Positions 35,445 through 47,500 of a stretch of 64,000 bases of DNA are shown one piece after another. Every line of letters starts with the position of its first letter. Within the stretch, counting starts at the first letter, position 1. The position numbers were made by a program, and so were the translations under genes. A model generated the notes under the pieces. It had not been told where the DNA came from. It made no database searches and saw only the letters and a program-made list of their open reading frames with translations. The DNA is from Sipunculus nudus (taxonomy: Eukaryota; Annelida; Sipuncula; Golfingiida; Sipunculidae), in contig CM049318.1 of NCBI GenBank assembly GCA_026874595.1, positions 54,453,250 to 54,517,249 of the forward strand. The letters run 5' to 3'.

Positions 35445-35860
35445 GTTCTGGGCTCTCACTTGGCACTTGCACTCGTACTCGGAGTGGCACTTGCCATCGG
35501 ATTCAGAGTGGCACTTGCACTCGGACTTTGAGTGGCACTTGCACTCGGACCCGGAATGGCACTTGCCATCAGACCCGGAGTGGCACTTGCCATCGGACTC
35601 GAAGTAGCACTTGCACTCGGACTCGGAGTGGCACTCGCACTCGGACTCGGAGTGGCACTTGCCATCGGACTCGGAGTGGCACTTGCACTCGGACTCGGAG
35701 AGGCACTTGCACTTTGACTTGAAGTGGCACTTGCCATCGGACTCGTAGTGGCACTTGCACTCGGACTCCAACTCGGAGTGGCACTTGCACTTTGACTCAG
35801 AGTGGTAATGCACAGGGACTCGGTGTGGCACTTGCACTCGGAGTTAACTTGCAATCGGGG
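35445..35860. repeat. 24-bp minisatellite (CACTTGCACTCGGACTCGGAGTGG), open in several frames
   Basis: About 17 imperfect copies alternating CACTTGCACTCGGACTCGG and CACTTGCCATCGGACTCGG themes. The period is a multiple of three, so most frames stay open. One minus-strand frame (35837 down to 35307) gives a 176-residue product with Ser-Glu-Cys-Lys-Cys-His-Ser-Glu / Ser-Asp-Gly-Lys-Cys-His repeats; others give Ser/Ala/Thr- or Val/Arg-rich repeats. No signal peptide, intron or codon evidence marks any frame as real, so I treat it as a repeat. Confidence 0.85.
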
Positions 35861-36299
35861 TTAGTGAAATGCGGTGCATGCAGCTGAGATTAGAAAACAC
35901 AATTGAGAGACTCATATGTTCGATCTATTGACAGAACACAATCAAGTGTGTCTGCAAATTTGATTACCATCACAGTTTGTTTAATTCCAATTGTCTGTCA
36001 AATTTCAAGAATCTGTGAAAGAATCTTTTAAATCTTAATATGACAGTTTTAAGGGTTCGCAATATGTTGGTTTGTAGTCTGTATGGGTAAGGAGACTATC
36101 AATGGTGCTATAATTCCATTTTTTTTTCAAGTATAAGAATAAGAGAGGTAATCAAATTGCTAGATATATTTAAAAAGTCACAAACACGTCAGGTCGACCG
36201 TAAGAAGTATGTTTCCTGCATTCTTTTTTCAATATTCATATTTAAAAAAAAAATTAAGTTCTCGTATATTTAAAGATTGGACGATTTTAAAACAGCCTA

Positions 36300-39200
36300 T
36301 ACCGTATAGATTATCCTTCAGATACCAGATCCTAGTAGTCAAGCGGTTAAGCTCCCATATTTTAAGGAATTGTGCAAAAATGAAAGAAGCATGAAAGTTG
36401 GCAAAAATATTCTTTTGAGCTTATTGGTAAATTTCAGATAAAGGGCCAAGCTGAAAATATATTATCTTGGCCAAAATCCAAGATGGCGGCCAAGATGGCC
36501 ACCAGATTAGAAAATGTCAGTAACTTGAGTTATAATGTCCCGAGAAAGCATTGCAAGTACTCTAATTCTATGGGGTTTTTTTTTTGGACAGAAATTCAAT
36601 GTTTGAGGTTCAGAACCTCTCCAGGTACTCATTAGCAGGTTTTTATCATGAATTTGGTAAAATCCCCATTAGTCCAACAGTTAAGCTGCATATTGAGAAG
36701 AATTGTGCAAAAGATGACAGAAGAATGAAACCTGGCATAATAATTTTCCAGACCATACTCTATATGTTCAGATATGGGGCCGAGCGGAATTCACCATGTC
36801 TTGGTAAAAATCCAAGATTACGGCCAAGATAGCCACCGAAATATATAATACCAATACAGCCGGTTATATTTGTCCTAGAATGCATTGCAAGTGCACTGTT
36901 TAAATGTTAATAGGGTCTAGAAATTCGTTTATAAGGGTTCTGTATCGTGAATGTGTGAAAGAAGTCTGACTTTTTTGGTATTGAAATTTTGCTAAAATTG
37001 CCTTTTTTACCAGCACATCTAACAGTTAAACGTATTTGTTGATTACCCTGCTGAAATTTAATATATTTGTTAATTCATGTATTTGAACACTATGTCTCTT
37101 GCAATGTAATGAAAAGGACAGTCGATTGCTCTCTTCACTGGCGACCAAGTTTCTGTCCCCGATGTTGCTATGAGAGTGGATTGTTGTGGTCCATACAGAG
37201 TCGGTTGTTTTCTACGTGTCATCTGATTCCATCCACCACTTCGCCAACCGAGCCACGGAAAGTGCCTTGTAGTAGTTATTATAACCAATAGTACAATCCA
37301 TTATTTTTAAATTTTAAATTTTACCAGAAGAAAAACGCTCTTGTCCTGCAAAATCTAAAAGAAAATATTCAGGCACAGGTTATAAAATTTGCTGACAATA
37401 TTACAAAAAATAATAACCGTTCTGTTCAGTAATGATATTCAAAGTAGTCTATTCTCATTAATATATGTTCACTTGATAAACCAAGTGGTATGAAATACAA
37501 ATTTCCTAAGCATTCTGCATTAGGGCATAAAACTGACATAAAGGGGAAGTACAAAGAGCCCAGAAGCTGAAAGCACAGCAAAGTTACAATCACCAATCAA
37601 GTTGATAAAAACTCAAACCAACTTTGTACTGAATGTTGAGGTAATCAAGTTGATGAAGATAGAATGCATGTCAGGAACCTGAGGACGCATTATATTTTTC
37701 AACCTTGTTTTGTGAATTAAACTTTCTATCTTCCATCTTGCTATACCATTGTCTTAGCACCTATCCATGAAAGATCAGCTAGTTTGAACCTGGCAGCACC
37801 GACTAATACATGTGGTGAATATTTCTAACAATATATGCATGTACTACATGAATCTACAAATGTGCATAATATCAGCAAATGAAAGTATTTTGTTGACACC
37901 AACGCATAATGCAAAGTGAATTTTTAATGGCAACTCGTTGGGAAGGAACAAGTTTTATATCACAAAAATTGCATCACAGCAAAGGGTAGTGATACTTTAC
38001 TGACACATGTGTTGGTTCTTTCCCACGAGCATCCAGTCTAAAGTCTGCATCGTCACCTTATCACAAAATTAGTAATCTGCATGAGTGTTATTTCATGCAT
38101 TCATCACATAGTACAAAGGCAGCATACAACAACTTTTAGCGCACCTCTAATGCGTGTTGATTCTGTTTTCTTACCAACATACAGTTTGAAAGCCATCACT
38201 TCATGGCAAATGAAGCTTAGAATCCATACAGCAAACAGGCGTGAGCTTCTACATAAGCGCGTATTTTGTCATGCACGCATGTAGTCTAAATAAATTATAA
38301 ATAAAAGTCTTTCCTTTTAAACAGACATGGTGTTCAAATACATGTAACTAGAAAATGTAAATTTAATTTCAGGAGAACTATTTGATATATTTTAATTGCA
38401 CTAATAAAAATTTACATGAATGTTAAGTTGATGGTAAAATTTAATATCATGTTTGTAGATTTTCAAAAATCTTACCTATTCTTCACGGATATATGAAGCT
38501 CCCACTTTAATACCAGACAGGATACCTAAGTTTCTTTCATCACTTACCTGGGCAAAGCAGTTTATTCATTCGTTATCATGCAAATAAAGGAATATCAAAC
38601 AGAGGAAGTAAGATATTAAATAATAATATAATGAAACCTACCCCAGCAAATGACACTTTCATTTAAAATTGCAGTATTCAACACATTTTATCAAGTTTAC
38701 CGTTGGGTGTGCTGATGAAAAAGGGACTTTTAGTACAATTTCAGTAGGTACACACAAGGCGGAATCTATACAGCTGACAGGTGTGAGCTTCTTATAGGTC
38801 TGTATTCTGCCACGCACGCATTCAGTCTGATATAAACGTTATAAGCAAGATAAACTATATATTACATACGATTTATCTTATTATAATATATAGTTAATAT
38901 GGATTGTCCAGTTAGTTATAATTACTATTACAAGTCACTCTCCATGGCTCGGATGGTGGCGTTCGGTTATATATACAGGGGTGGAGGAAAGCGAAGGACA
39001 AGGAGGAATTCAACCACCTTTGATGGGCCATTACAACCCACTCTAATAGAAACGGTGTTGAGTACACCTTGGGCGCCAGTGGAGATACCGCGCGTTTTAC
39101 CACTCAATTGTCCATTACATTGAAACAGACACTGGGCTCAAATACGTAAAATTGATATATATATATGTTAAATGTCAGCACAGTTGGATTTATCCATTTG

Positions 39201-39935
39201 ATATTTCCCAATTGCATTAACATAGGTTTACATGAATGAAGATCGTAAAATCTAATTACATGTATGTAGGTTTCAAATATTCTAATGATTAGTGTTTACG
39301 GACATATCAAATTCAAACCTAATTTTATATTTGATTTCGACAGATAATTTTTTTGCACCCTTCACCTCTTCAAAGCAATAACATTTTTTGGCATGAAAAT
39401 AAAGGGGAAGTAAAACAAAAGAAAGGAAGAAATATTGCAATAAAAACTGTTCTACAATTAAAGCATACGAATGCATGACAAAGTAGACAAACCTAAGCCA
39501 GCAAATGACACTTTTATTTGACTACGATTACAATGTATGCGACTACTGTGCAGAACTCAACATATAATGTTTGCTGTCCAATGTGCTAGTAAACAAAGGC
39601 AAATTTAGGACAATTTATAAACAAACCAGGATTCATTCAAATAATCATTTTACAGATTTTAAAACCTTATAAATGAATTTATCGACCCCAAAACATAGAA
39701 ACAGTGCACTTGGAAAGCATTCTAGGACAAATAAAACCGAATTTATTGCTATTTTATAATCCGGCGGCCATCTTGGCCGCCATCTTGGATTTTGACCAAG
39801 ATGGGATGAATTCCGCTTGGCCCTATATCTGAAAATTTTTAGTATGGTCTGGCCAACTATTATTGCCAAGTTTCATGCTCCTTTCACTTTTTGCACAATT
39901 CTTATCTTAACAGCTGGACTATAGGTAATACCAGA
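36300..39935. repeat. Composite block of inverted and direct repeats, likely nested transposon remains
   Basis: Left end: two related segments (36340-36525 and 36640-36840) with GAATTGTGCAAAA, TTGGTAAAATCC-type text and CCAAGATGGCGGCCAAGATGG. The right end (39640-39935) is their reverse complement. Inside, 37130-37290 and 38905-39115 are inverted copies (e.g. CACTCTCATAGCAAC versus CACTCTAATAGAAAC). 38195-38300 and 38760-38850 are direct copies (GAATCCATACAGCAAACAGG versus GAATCTATACAGCTGACAGG). 38360-38740 and 39180-39630 are direct copies (CAGCAAATGACACTTT). No transposase is recognised. ORFs inside are short. Confidence 0.75.
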
Positions 39936-40292
39936 CTGACAAAACATCCATTAGGTTGCAGTTAAGTGAACAGAACTTGGCTTTTCTTCAATCAGAATCG
40001 TCAGTCTGTAACAATACTCCTGAACATTTATCGTTACCGAAGGAGTGCCCAGATTGGGGGTCCCTGATTTCCTAACTAGGACACCCGAGCACCTTCTTTT
40101 CCTTCTTTGGTTTATTTCTGCTCATTTTTTTGTTTAGAGTCTGCCGCCAGATGCCGTTCAATACCTGAGGCGTACGACACGAAAGCATGGTCTGAATTAG
40201 CTGCCTTCAGCGACGAAACGTCTCGTGACCTGGGACTTGTCGACTGTTTATGTTTAGTCGCCTCCTCATATATACGATACGATAGTGTTTTC

Positions 40293-40295
<3 letters not shown>

Positions 40296-40341
<46 letters not shown>
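40296..40341. repeat. (GA)n microsatellite
   Basis: About 44 bases of GA; explains Arg-Glu frames there. Confidence 0.98.
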
Positions 40342-40343
<2 letters not shown>

Positions 40344-41389
40344 CCTATGTGTATTTGTGGCGTAAGCAAAACAGTCTGTCTGCTATTAGACGGTTACGCC
40401 ATCTACCTTGAAGTTTAGAAACTAAATTCCGAACAATTCTGACAGTCAAATTTAGGATCTTCACGGAATCACTGTAACAACATATTTTTTTCACATAAAT
40501 TAAAGCATTTCAAACCAATGATATATTATTGTCTTTCTATAATTTAAATACCAGAGCACAGGATGCACCGGAAACCTGCATGCGTTACGATAGGAAATTA
40601 TATTTATGCCTGTCTGAACACCAAAGGTGATGTCACACTCGCTAAAGACCAACTAGGCGTGTACATTTTAATAAATTCAGGACATTGCTTATATCGATAT
40701 ATTGTTTTTTCGAAAGTTATTTTTACAATGGGGTTCAACTAGAGACATAAAACAAATCGTCAAATTGTCCGGGAAGTAATTGTTCGGGGGGGGGGATGTA
40801 AATGTAGGGGAGGGGGTAATTGTCACTGGGTTAATTGTAATGGAGGTCATTGTCTTGGACCCAGCTTTTACCAGCTCCATATTGTCATATGGACAGTTCC
40901 TGCTTGACCTAAATGAACTGAACCCCTCCCCCCTCCCCTCCCCCCAGTTGCATTATCATGTCACCTCAGATGCCACACTGCGCAGACTCGAGCTCACATG
41001 AGTACGGCTCTGCTTTTAAAGTAACCTACGAATGAACATATTGCATATTCATACACCTTCAACAATATATAAGCAGCTGTTTCACGCAATATCACCAAGC
41101 AAGCACGTGCCACGGATAATGCACCGCAAAATAGATACACAGGTTTGGCAAATTATAAAAACTGTTTAAAAATAAATACATATTGTTGGTTATATTTGGA
41201 ATGGATATTGCCAATGTCTGATTTAAACTTCCACCATGTTCTTAATTATAATTTGAAGTGGTATGTTCTTTGGCCAGTGGACAAGTGAACGTATCGCAGT
41301 AGGATGAATGAGTAAGATTCTAAAAGCTATAAGTGATAGGTTGCAGAACTTAGAAAGCAAGGGGTGTAATCTAATCAGATCTCACCCTT

Positions 41390-42770
41390 TTTTAGATAAA
41401 AGACCTCAGTTGTTTTGGTTGTGGTCAGCGTGGACATAAAACATATTGTTTTCTAAATCGGGGGGTCTTTAAACGAATGCAGCAAAGCGAGAAGGGACAG
41501 GCATTTGGCAAGAATGTCAGTGGTTCGGATAACAGTAGTAACCATTCGGAGTCCCAAACACCTGATATGACGAAAGAATGAGGCCGTTATTTAGTTCATC
41601 AAAAAACCTTGTTGCGGATCCACACCACAGTTGTGGGAATGACCTGTACAGTTAGGCCTTGTAATGGTGAAATGGTAGACACTGGTGGAAGGCACCAAAA
41701 AAAACTCATAAAACTACTGAATATACACACCAAAATGCATCCGTTAGTGTCTTTGGTAGTAAATAGGTCTTTCTGGCAACTTTACCACGTTCTTACCTTA
41801 ATATATTAATGAAACATCATCCCTAACGATCAGGGTAAGCCCGAGGTGATTTAAACTTAACAATATACAGGAATTTGTAATGAGCGGACGTTGATCGACT
41901 GGTACCCTCCACCAACATCTATTATCGCCCGCTTTTTCCAGTCCAAACAGCGATAAGGTCAGAGCGGGTTCCCAGTCTAAATCCCGTTGCACAGGACTGT
42001 GCGTCGCTTAATGTAATCATGGCGGCTTGTTCTCTATGTGTACAAATCAGCTCTTGGCAAAATTATGGATAAGTGGGGCAATTGAGCATTATTTTGGTGC
42101 CACTACTTTGCAGATGTTTTAAAAACATCCAAAGACAACAAAAAGGTAATTATTTTATGTTGACACCGCTTGAAATGTCAATTATACGATTCCAAAGGGG
42201 TCTCCTATTTGGAACCTTACAAGGCGTTTTCCTAAGAGTCGATCCCAAGACGTTGTTGACGGAGAGGAGCAGAGCGGATCGGAATCACACGTCATGGGAC
42301 GAGACAACAAAAAAACCCTGTTCTGCTTTATCAGACGCAGGATCTTAAAACACAACGGTCGCTGAAGCTTTTGTTCGAAACCGGCTAAACGATCAAGAAA
42401 TCAGATCTTTGCTGGAGTATTTGCAAATAGAAATGGCAGCTGGCAATACATTAGAATATCTTGGATATATTTTTCTTAATCTAGCGAATTAGTTTCAACC
42501 CAGACCTTGGTGTATCTGCACCTGTGCTTGTTATATAAAAAAAGATATAATGCAGGGTTAAGATGGTACAAATTTCCTTCCTATATGGCTGAAGGGGTTA
42601 CATATAAGCAAAATGATTGCTTTTTCTGAAAGTCGGATGACAAAACAATCGATCTATGTCAAGACTTCGAATCACTAAGCCGGTGAGTTTTCTAGCCAGT
42701 GTAGCGTCAATTTGTCTTCAATGACTTGTGGTAGGTTGAAAAAAAAACATTTTTTTACGAATAGTGTTCA

Positions 42771-42836
<66 letters not shown>

Positions 42837-43707
42837 GCTTCGATGACAACACCTTCATTGGTTTGACTCTTGAGTATGCGACAACTTGAGTATGAACAAA
42901 AAAAACACTTTCATGGGTTCTTCCCTGCGATAATAATCACAAAGGATCGCCGCTTGTTCCTATATGAACCTGGCTTTACTGTTTCGGTGGGACATAGTTT
43001 GCAGCTCACAAGTCTGCGTCGGTACTCACAATCGAAAGTATTAGCTTTAGTTTGCTTGCTTGTTTGTCACTCTTCCTTCCTTCCGTTGATATGAATATTA
43101 AGTATACTATAAGTGAAGCGGCTTGAATGCCGAAGTGTGAAACTTGAATTCATTTATAACTTAGCTGTCGCGGAGCGACTGAAATTGACTAACTATTTGT
43201 AACTACTGAAACGACGACACATTTATGAATTAAGCATCACTACAGCCTGAAGATTCGCGCACTAAAAAGATGTGCATTCTCCTCATATCCTAGGTAAAAG
43301 AAACCAATTAACGGGACAACCAATAGAAAACCGAATTTTTGTGGAAGAAAGCCACGTACCCCTAAAGTATCCCTGACTATATATGAATAAATTAATATTT
43401 AGCATCTCGGTCCAGGGTATTTCGACCTGTTGTTTCTCATGACCTTGCAACATGTGGTAGAGTAACTGTTTTGTCTGAACCATTTAAGATTACAGTGCAA
43501 ATGGACACTGGCCAACGACAAACTTATGAGCTTAAAGCTCGACCACATGTTCCAGCAATAACACTCTCATTTATCAGACGTGGTCAGCACGCTGGATGTG
43601 ACAAGCTGACCTTGGTCAGGTCATGGGCAACATATTACCAAATGTCGTCTGGGTTTGTTTACAACAAGGACATGGGGAAAAAGAGCGACCCTATCATATA
43701 TATATAT
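41390..43707 (+). mobile_element. Decayed Gypsy-type LTR retrotransposon, internal region
   Basis: Scattered fragments in several + frames appear in Gag-Pol order. At 41411-41449 CFGCGQRGHKTYC looks like a Gag zinc knuckle one residue short of the CX2CX4HX4C spacing. At 41663-41689 NGEMVDTGG carries the DTG of a retroviral-type aspartic protease. Near 42385-42435 LNDQEIRSLLEYLQ resembles the linker ahead of Gypsy reverse transcriptase. Near 43575-43690 a stretch with QHAGCDKLTL and TYYQMSS resembles the zinc-binding N-terminus of integrase. Stops and frame changes separate them, and the reverse transcriptase core and most of integrase are absent, so the copy is dead. A likely LTR follows. Order and strand consistency support the call; each fragment alone is weak. 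Confidence 0.55.
42774..42831. repeat. (TA)n microsatellite inside the Gypsy remnant
   Basis: About 57 bases of TA. Confidence 0.97.
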
Positions 43708-44399
43708 TGTGTGCAGCAGTCGTGCATGTGTCTGTCTAGCGCTGGCATTTTCCGTAGCCATGGGAGACGCGCGAGCCGGGCCGGCCCACAAGTGTTCGGT
43801 CCGACGTGTAGAAACATAGCGCTCTTGCTGATCTGGAACTTTCTGGGCTGGCCGCGCTCTATGAGCGCGTGTCTTGTAATGTTCTTTCGGCGTGTGTATT
43901 ATGTATTGTTGGGTTCTTTCGATTTTTCGTGAAATAGAAGTTTCTAGAATTTTCGGATGAAAAGTTATAAATAGGGGCTGTGTTTTAGAGGCGGGGGAGA
44001 GAGAGAAATATTCTAGCGGACACGGAAGAGTGTGAGTCAGTTTTGGACCTCTCCAATAATTGCAGCAGTGTCAGGGATTCTCCGAACTCTATGCAGATTT
44101 AGTGCGGCCTGTCTCCAGTTTGCTTTCGAGATTATTACAAGAATTTCACTTTTGGCTTACAACAGATTGATTTTGTGATTGAATGAGACTATTATTCTCT
44201 GAAAAGATTAATGTGAACTGTTCATCTGGATTATACGTTTTAAAGGCCTTGTTGTCGCTGTGCCAGTAGTGTATTTGTATTGATTTAGTGTATTGTAATG
44301 TTAGGGTTGTTTTAAGAATAAATTATCATTATTTGTTAACAAAAAAACACTGACTTCTTTATTCATTCCCCTAGACATTTCACGCTGCCAAGTGTTACA
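43708..44399 (+). mobile_element. Probable 3' (or solo) LTR of the Gypsy remnant
   Basis: This ~690-bp segment starts TGTGTGCAGC and ends AAGTGTTACA, the TG...CA form of LTRs. It has a TATAAATA box at 43966-43973, a GC-rich upstream block (43740-43880), an AATAAA at 44317-44322 with a GT-rich tail, and no good ORF of its own. It lies just after the integrase-like fragment. A 153-codon frame (43471-43932) straddles the integrase remnant and the LTR and is not a gene. The start is uncertain because it abuts a TA tract; I saw no clear target-site duplication and no second LTR copy in the window. Confidence 0.5.
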
Positions 44400-44478
44400 G
44401 AATCGGATTTTTTTTGTCTCCGTAACAAAATTTATGCTCGTCACGACTACATGATCTGTTGATATTAGGTTTAGTTAC

Positions 44479-44479
<1 letters not shown>

Positions 44480-44547
<68 letters not shown>
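44480..44547. repeat. (TA)n microsatellite
   Basis: About 68 bases of TA, just right of the LTR. Confidence 0.97.
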
Positions 44548-44550
<3 letters not shown>

Positions 44551-44730
44551 CCTTTATATATTAGAGATATTACAACCTAGTAAAGGCTGTTTTAAAAATC
44601 AAACGGAAAGGTAGAAATGTAGCAAAAGTCTCTCATTCAAATAATTGATATATTTCATTTCCAGTTTATAAATCTTACTCTCTGAATAGCAGGAGGATGA
44701 AAACATTTATCACCCCATCCGTTGCCAAAT

Positions 44731-44777
44731 GTGGGGGGGGGGGATATATATATCTCCCCCTCCCCCCCCCCCCCCCC
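44731..44777. repeat. Poly(G)-palindrome-poly(C) hairpin
   Basis: A G run, GATATATATATC, then C runs; the whole could fold on itself as a G:C hairpin. Function unknown. Confidence 0.85.
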
Positions 44778-45839
44778 ATTCCCTGTACATGTAATTTAAT
44801 GGTAAGCTTAAAGAATACTTCATGTCTGTAACAGAAGCACGCAGCGCATCGATTGTATTAGATCATCTAGTGACTACCCCTGCCAAATATGTGGTTTGTC
44901 ATCAAGAAGAGGTAACGGTCTAATGGCAGCCAAACCCAAACGTCGATTTTCAATTAACTGAAGACGTTAAGGTGGCAGTACAAGCTTTAGGATTTGGATC
45001 AATTCTAATATGACTAAATGTGCACGCCATTTCTAACAGTGCTTTTTCATTTTCATCTTCTTATCGAACTGTCATTTCCAAAATTAAGAAAAAAAGTGAC
45101 GTTATTGTGTTGAGAAAAATCATATATATTACATTCACGGTTGACTTACATGTATTCATGCAGAAGTTATTAATAACGAGGCTGGTTTTTTTATCGGAAA
45201 GTTTGTCTCTCCGTCCGTCATGACGACTTGACAGCGGAAACTGTGGTAGCCAAAATTGCTTCAAATGTCAGTTCTCGCGGCCAGGGTAACCACCATAATT
45301 TTTGTGTAACAAAATTTTTTCTTCATTGTTTAGCCAATAAAATACGACCTTATAAGCCTCTGATGTTAAATACTAGCAAACAGCAAATATATTGATCCGA
45401 CCTTTTGAATAGGTATTCTATTATGACCTGTAGCATAACTCGCAGGCCACTATCATTTTTTTTATGAAAGTCAGGCAGGGCACACATTGTATTTGTTAAG
45501 AATAGATTCTTCTAATGTAACATTCTGAGACGTCTTTGGCAAATTTCTGTGGAAAACTTAAAATAGGTCACCTTTTGAGGTTTCATGATTCTCTTTTTGG
45601 ATGATGCAGATTAAGTTAAATTTTTGAGCGAAATGATATCTAGATGCAGAACTGAATACTCCAGTAAATTAAAGGATGATAGTTTTTATGGGTGATATTA
45701 GATATAATATCAGGAAATACACGATGACATACTCCAAAAGAAAGGTCTGTAACTTTTGCTGAAGAATTTGTGAATTCGATAAATGTGTCAGTAATCTCGA
45801 AAAATCTATTACAGCCAATAGAAATCAAGAAATAATATA

Positions 45840-47500
45840 AGAATATAAGAAGCTGAAAGAAGAGTTAGAGGAATGTTACAATAAAAAATACAAAAGGGAT
45901 AATCATACGTTCTAAAATATAAGGGTACGAACAAGGTAAAAAAGAGTAAAAAATATTTTTTTAGGGTTAGAAAATATCGAAATGTAAAACTAGTGTTAGA
46001 GATATTATCAGGCATGTTGTCGAAATAAAGGGACGAGAAACACATTCTTAATATTTTGTAAACAATTCTTTATGAACAAATATTGACGTAGTAGTAATAA
46101 TACTGCTGAGGAGTGTTAAAGCTTTTTTAATAAGATATAGAATTACCAAAACTTTAAGATCTAAATATATCTGGAATAGGAGAACAAATACGCAAAGCAG
46201 CTGCAAGGCAAGGCAGGTACTGGAAGCTTTTAAAGTATGGGAAATGATAAAACACCTGGTTCTGATGGCCTGTCGAAGGAAATTTATTTTACGTTTTAAG
46301 ATTTACTGGGAATGGAATTGACAAATTTTCTAAATGAGAATTTTAAAGTGGGTTAATAGACATCAAGTCAGAAACAGGCGGTGATAACATTAAAACAAAA
46401 ACCGGGGAAAGTTTGTCGTTTTCTTAAATCATGGCGGCCTATTAGTCTGATTAAGGTTGATATTAAAATCTTGACCAAAATACTTGTCGCGAGATTAAAG
46501 CCATACTTGGACGTGATAATATCAGGAGATCAATATGCTTTTGTGGATGGAAGCTACATAGGGGAACCAGTACGTTAAATAGACGACATTTTAGAAATAA
46601 CCAAACAGTTAAATATGCCTGGTATAATTTTTATATTCACTTGTTTAGAACACTTAGGCCTTCCACGTCGCTTTGTTAAATGGGAGAAATGATTACATAT
46701 TAATATAGAAAGCTGTTTCCTGAAACATGGATATTCAACTGGGTTCCTTAAAATCGATCAAGGTGCATTGCAGGTTGCTCCATTGGCACCCTATATTTTC
46801 ATTACTGTAATTGAAATATTAGTTTGTATGAATTATAAGGTAGAATAAAAATATAAGAATAATTAAAATTGACGGGACCGAAATGAAATGAGCACTTTTT
46901 GCTGATGACACAACGTTTTTCTTACGATATATGGACTCCCTAAATAATTTCCCGAAAAACCCTAGATGTTTATTCCAAATACACATCATCGAAAGTTGAT
47001 ATTGAAAAAAAAACTGAACCAGCATTGATCGGAAGCTACGTAAAGAACTCTTAACCTGTGGGAGTTTAAATGGGTAATATTGACAGAGAGTTACTTAAAA
47101 ATCTAAGGCATCAACTTCTCTTATAATTCACAATAAAAGGAGAAATTTAACTTTAAAATCAAGATTTAGGAAATCGAGAGCGTTTAAAAAAAGTGGAAAA
47201 GCAGAAAGCTGACCATATATGGTAAAATTACGGTCGTAAACGGCCTTGCAATGTCAAAAAATATTATACGTTAAATTTTTTATTAATAACTTTATATGGT
47301 CAGGGCGTAAACCGAAAATTAAATATTGTAGTTAAATAGGTGATTTCAATCCAGGAGGGCTAAAACTGTCTGACATTGTAAAATTTCGACATTGGAAAAT
47401 TTTAAAGTTTTCAATCAAAAGTTAAGCATTTTGAGAGTAGAATATCAGCTCGGAGAGCAAGAAGAAGTTGATATGATTTCCTTAAATTATAATGTATAAA
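45840..47500 (+). mobile_element. Decayed LINE (L1-like clade) reverse transcriptase ORF
   Basis: Non-LTR reverse transcriptase landmarks appear in the right order on the + strand across several frames. They are: KKLKEELEE with KNIFLGLEN upstream (~45850-45980); GNDKTPGSDGLSKEIY (from 46237); WRPISLIKVDIKILTKILVARL in the frame 46381-46578 with GDQYAFVDGSYI; HGYSTGF and APLAPYIF (~46730-46800); the palm motif ALFADDTTFFL (46892-46924); and FIWSGRKPKIKY with GGLKLSDI (47291-47390), typical of LINE ORF2 C-termini. Many stops and frameshifts break the ORF, so it is inactive. No endonuclease domain or poly(A) tail was recognised. The clade is inferred from motif wording. Confidence 0.85.

Noticed and set aside
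40107-40418. 103-codon + frame
   Set aside because: A third of its tail is the (GA)n microsatellite; no recognisable domain in the rest.
43471-43932. 153-codon + frame as an intact gene
   Set aside because: It joins an integrase-like remnant to non-coding LTR sequence, so only the first part has meaning.
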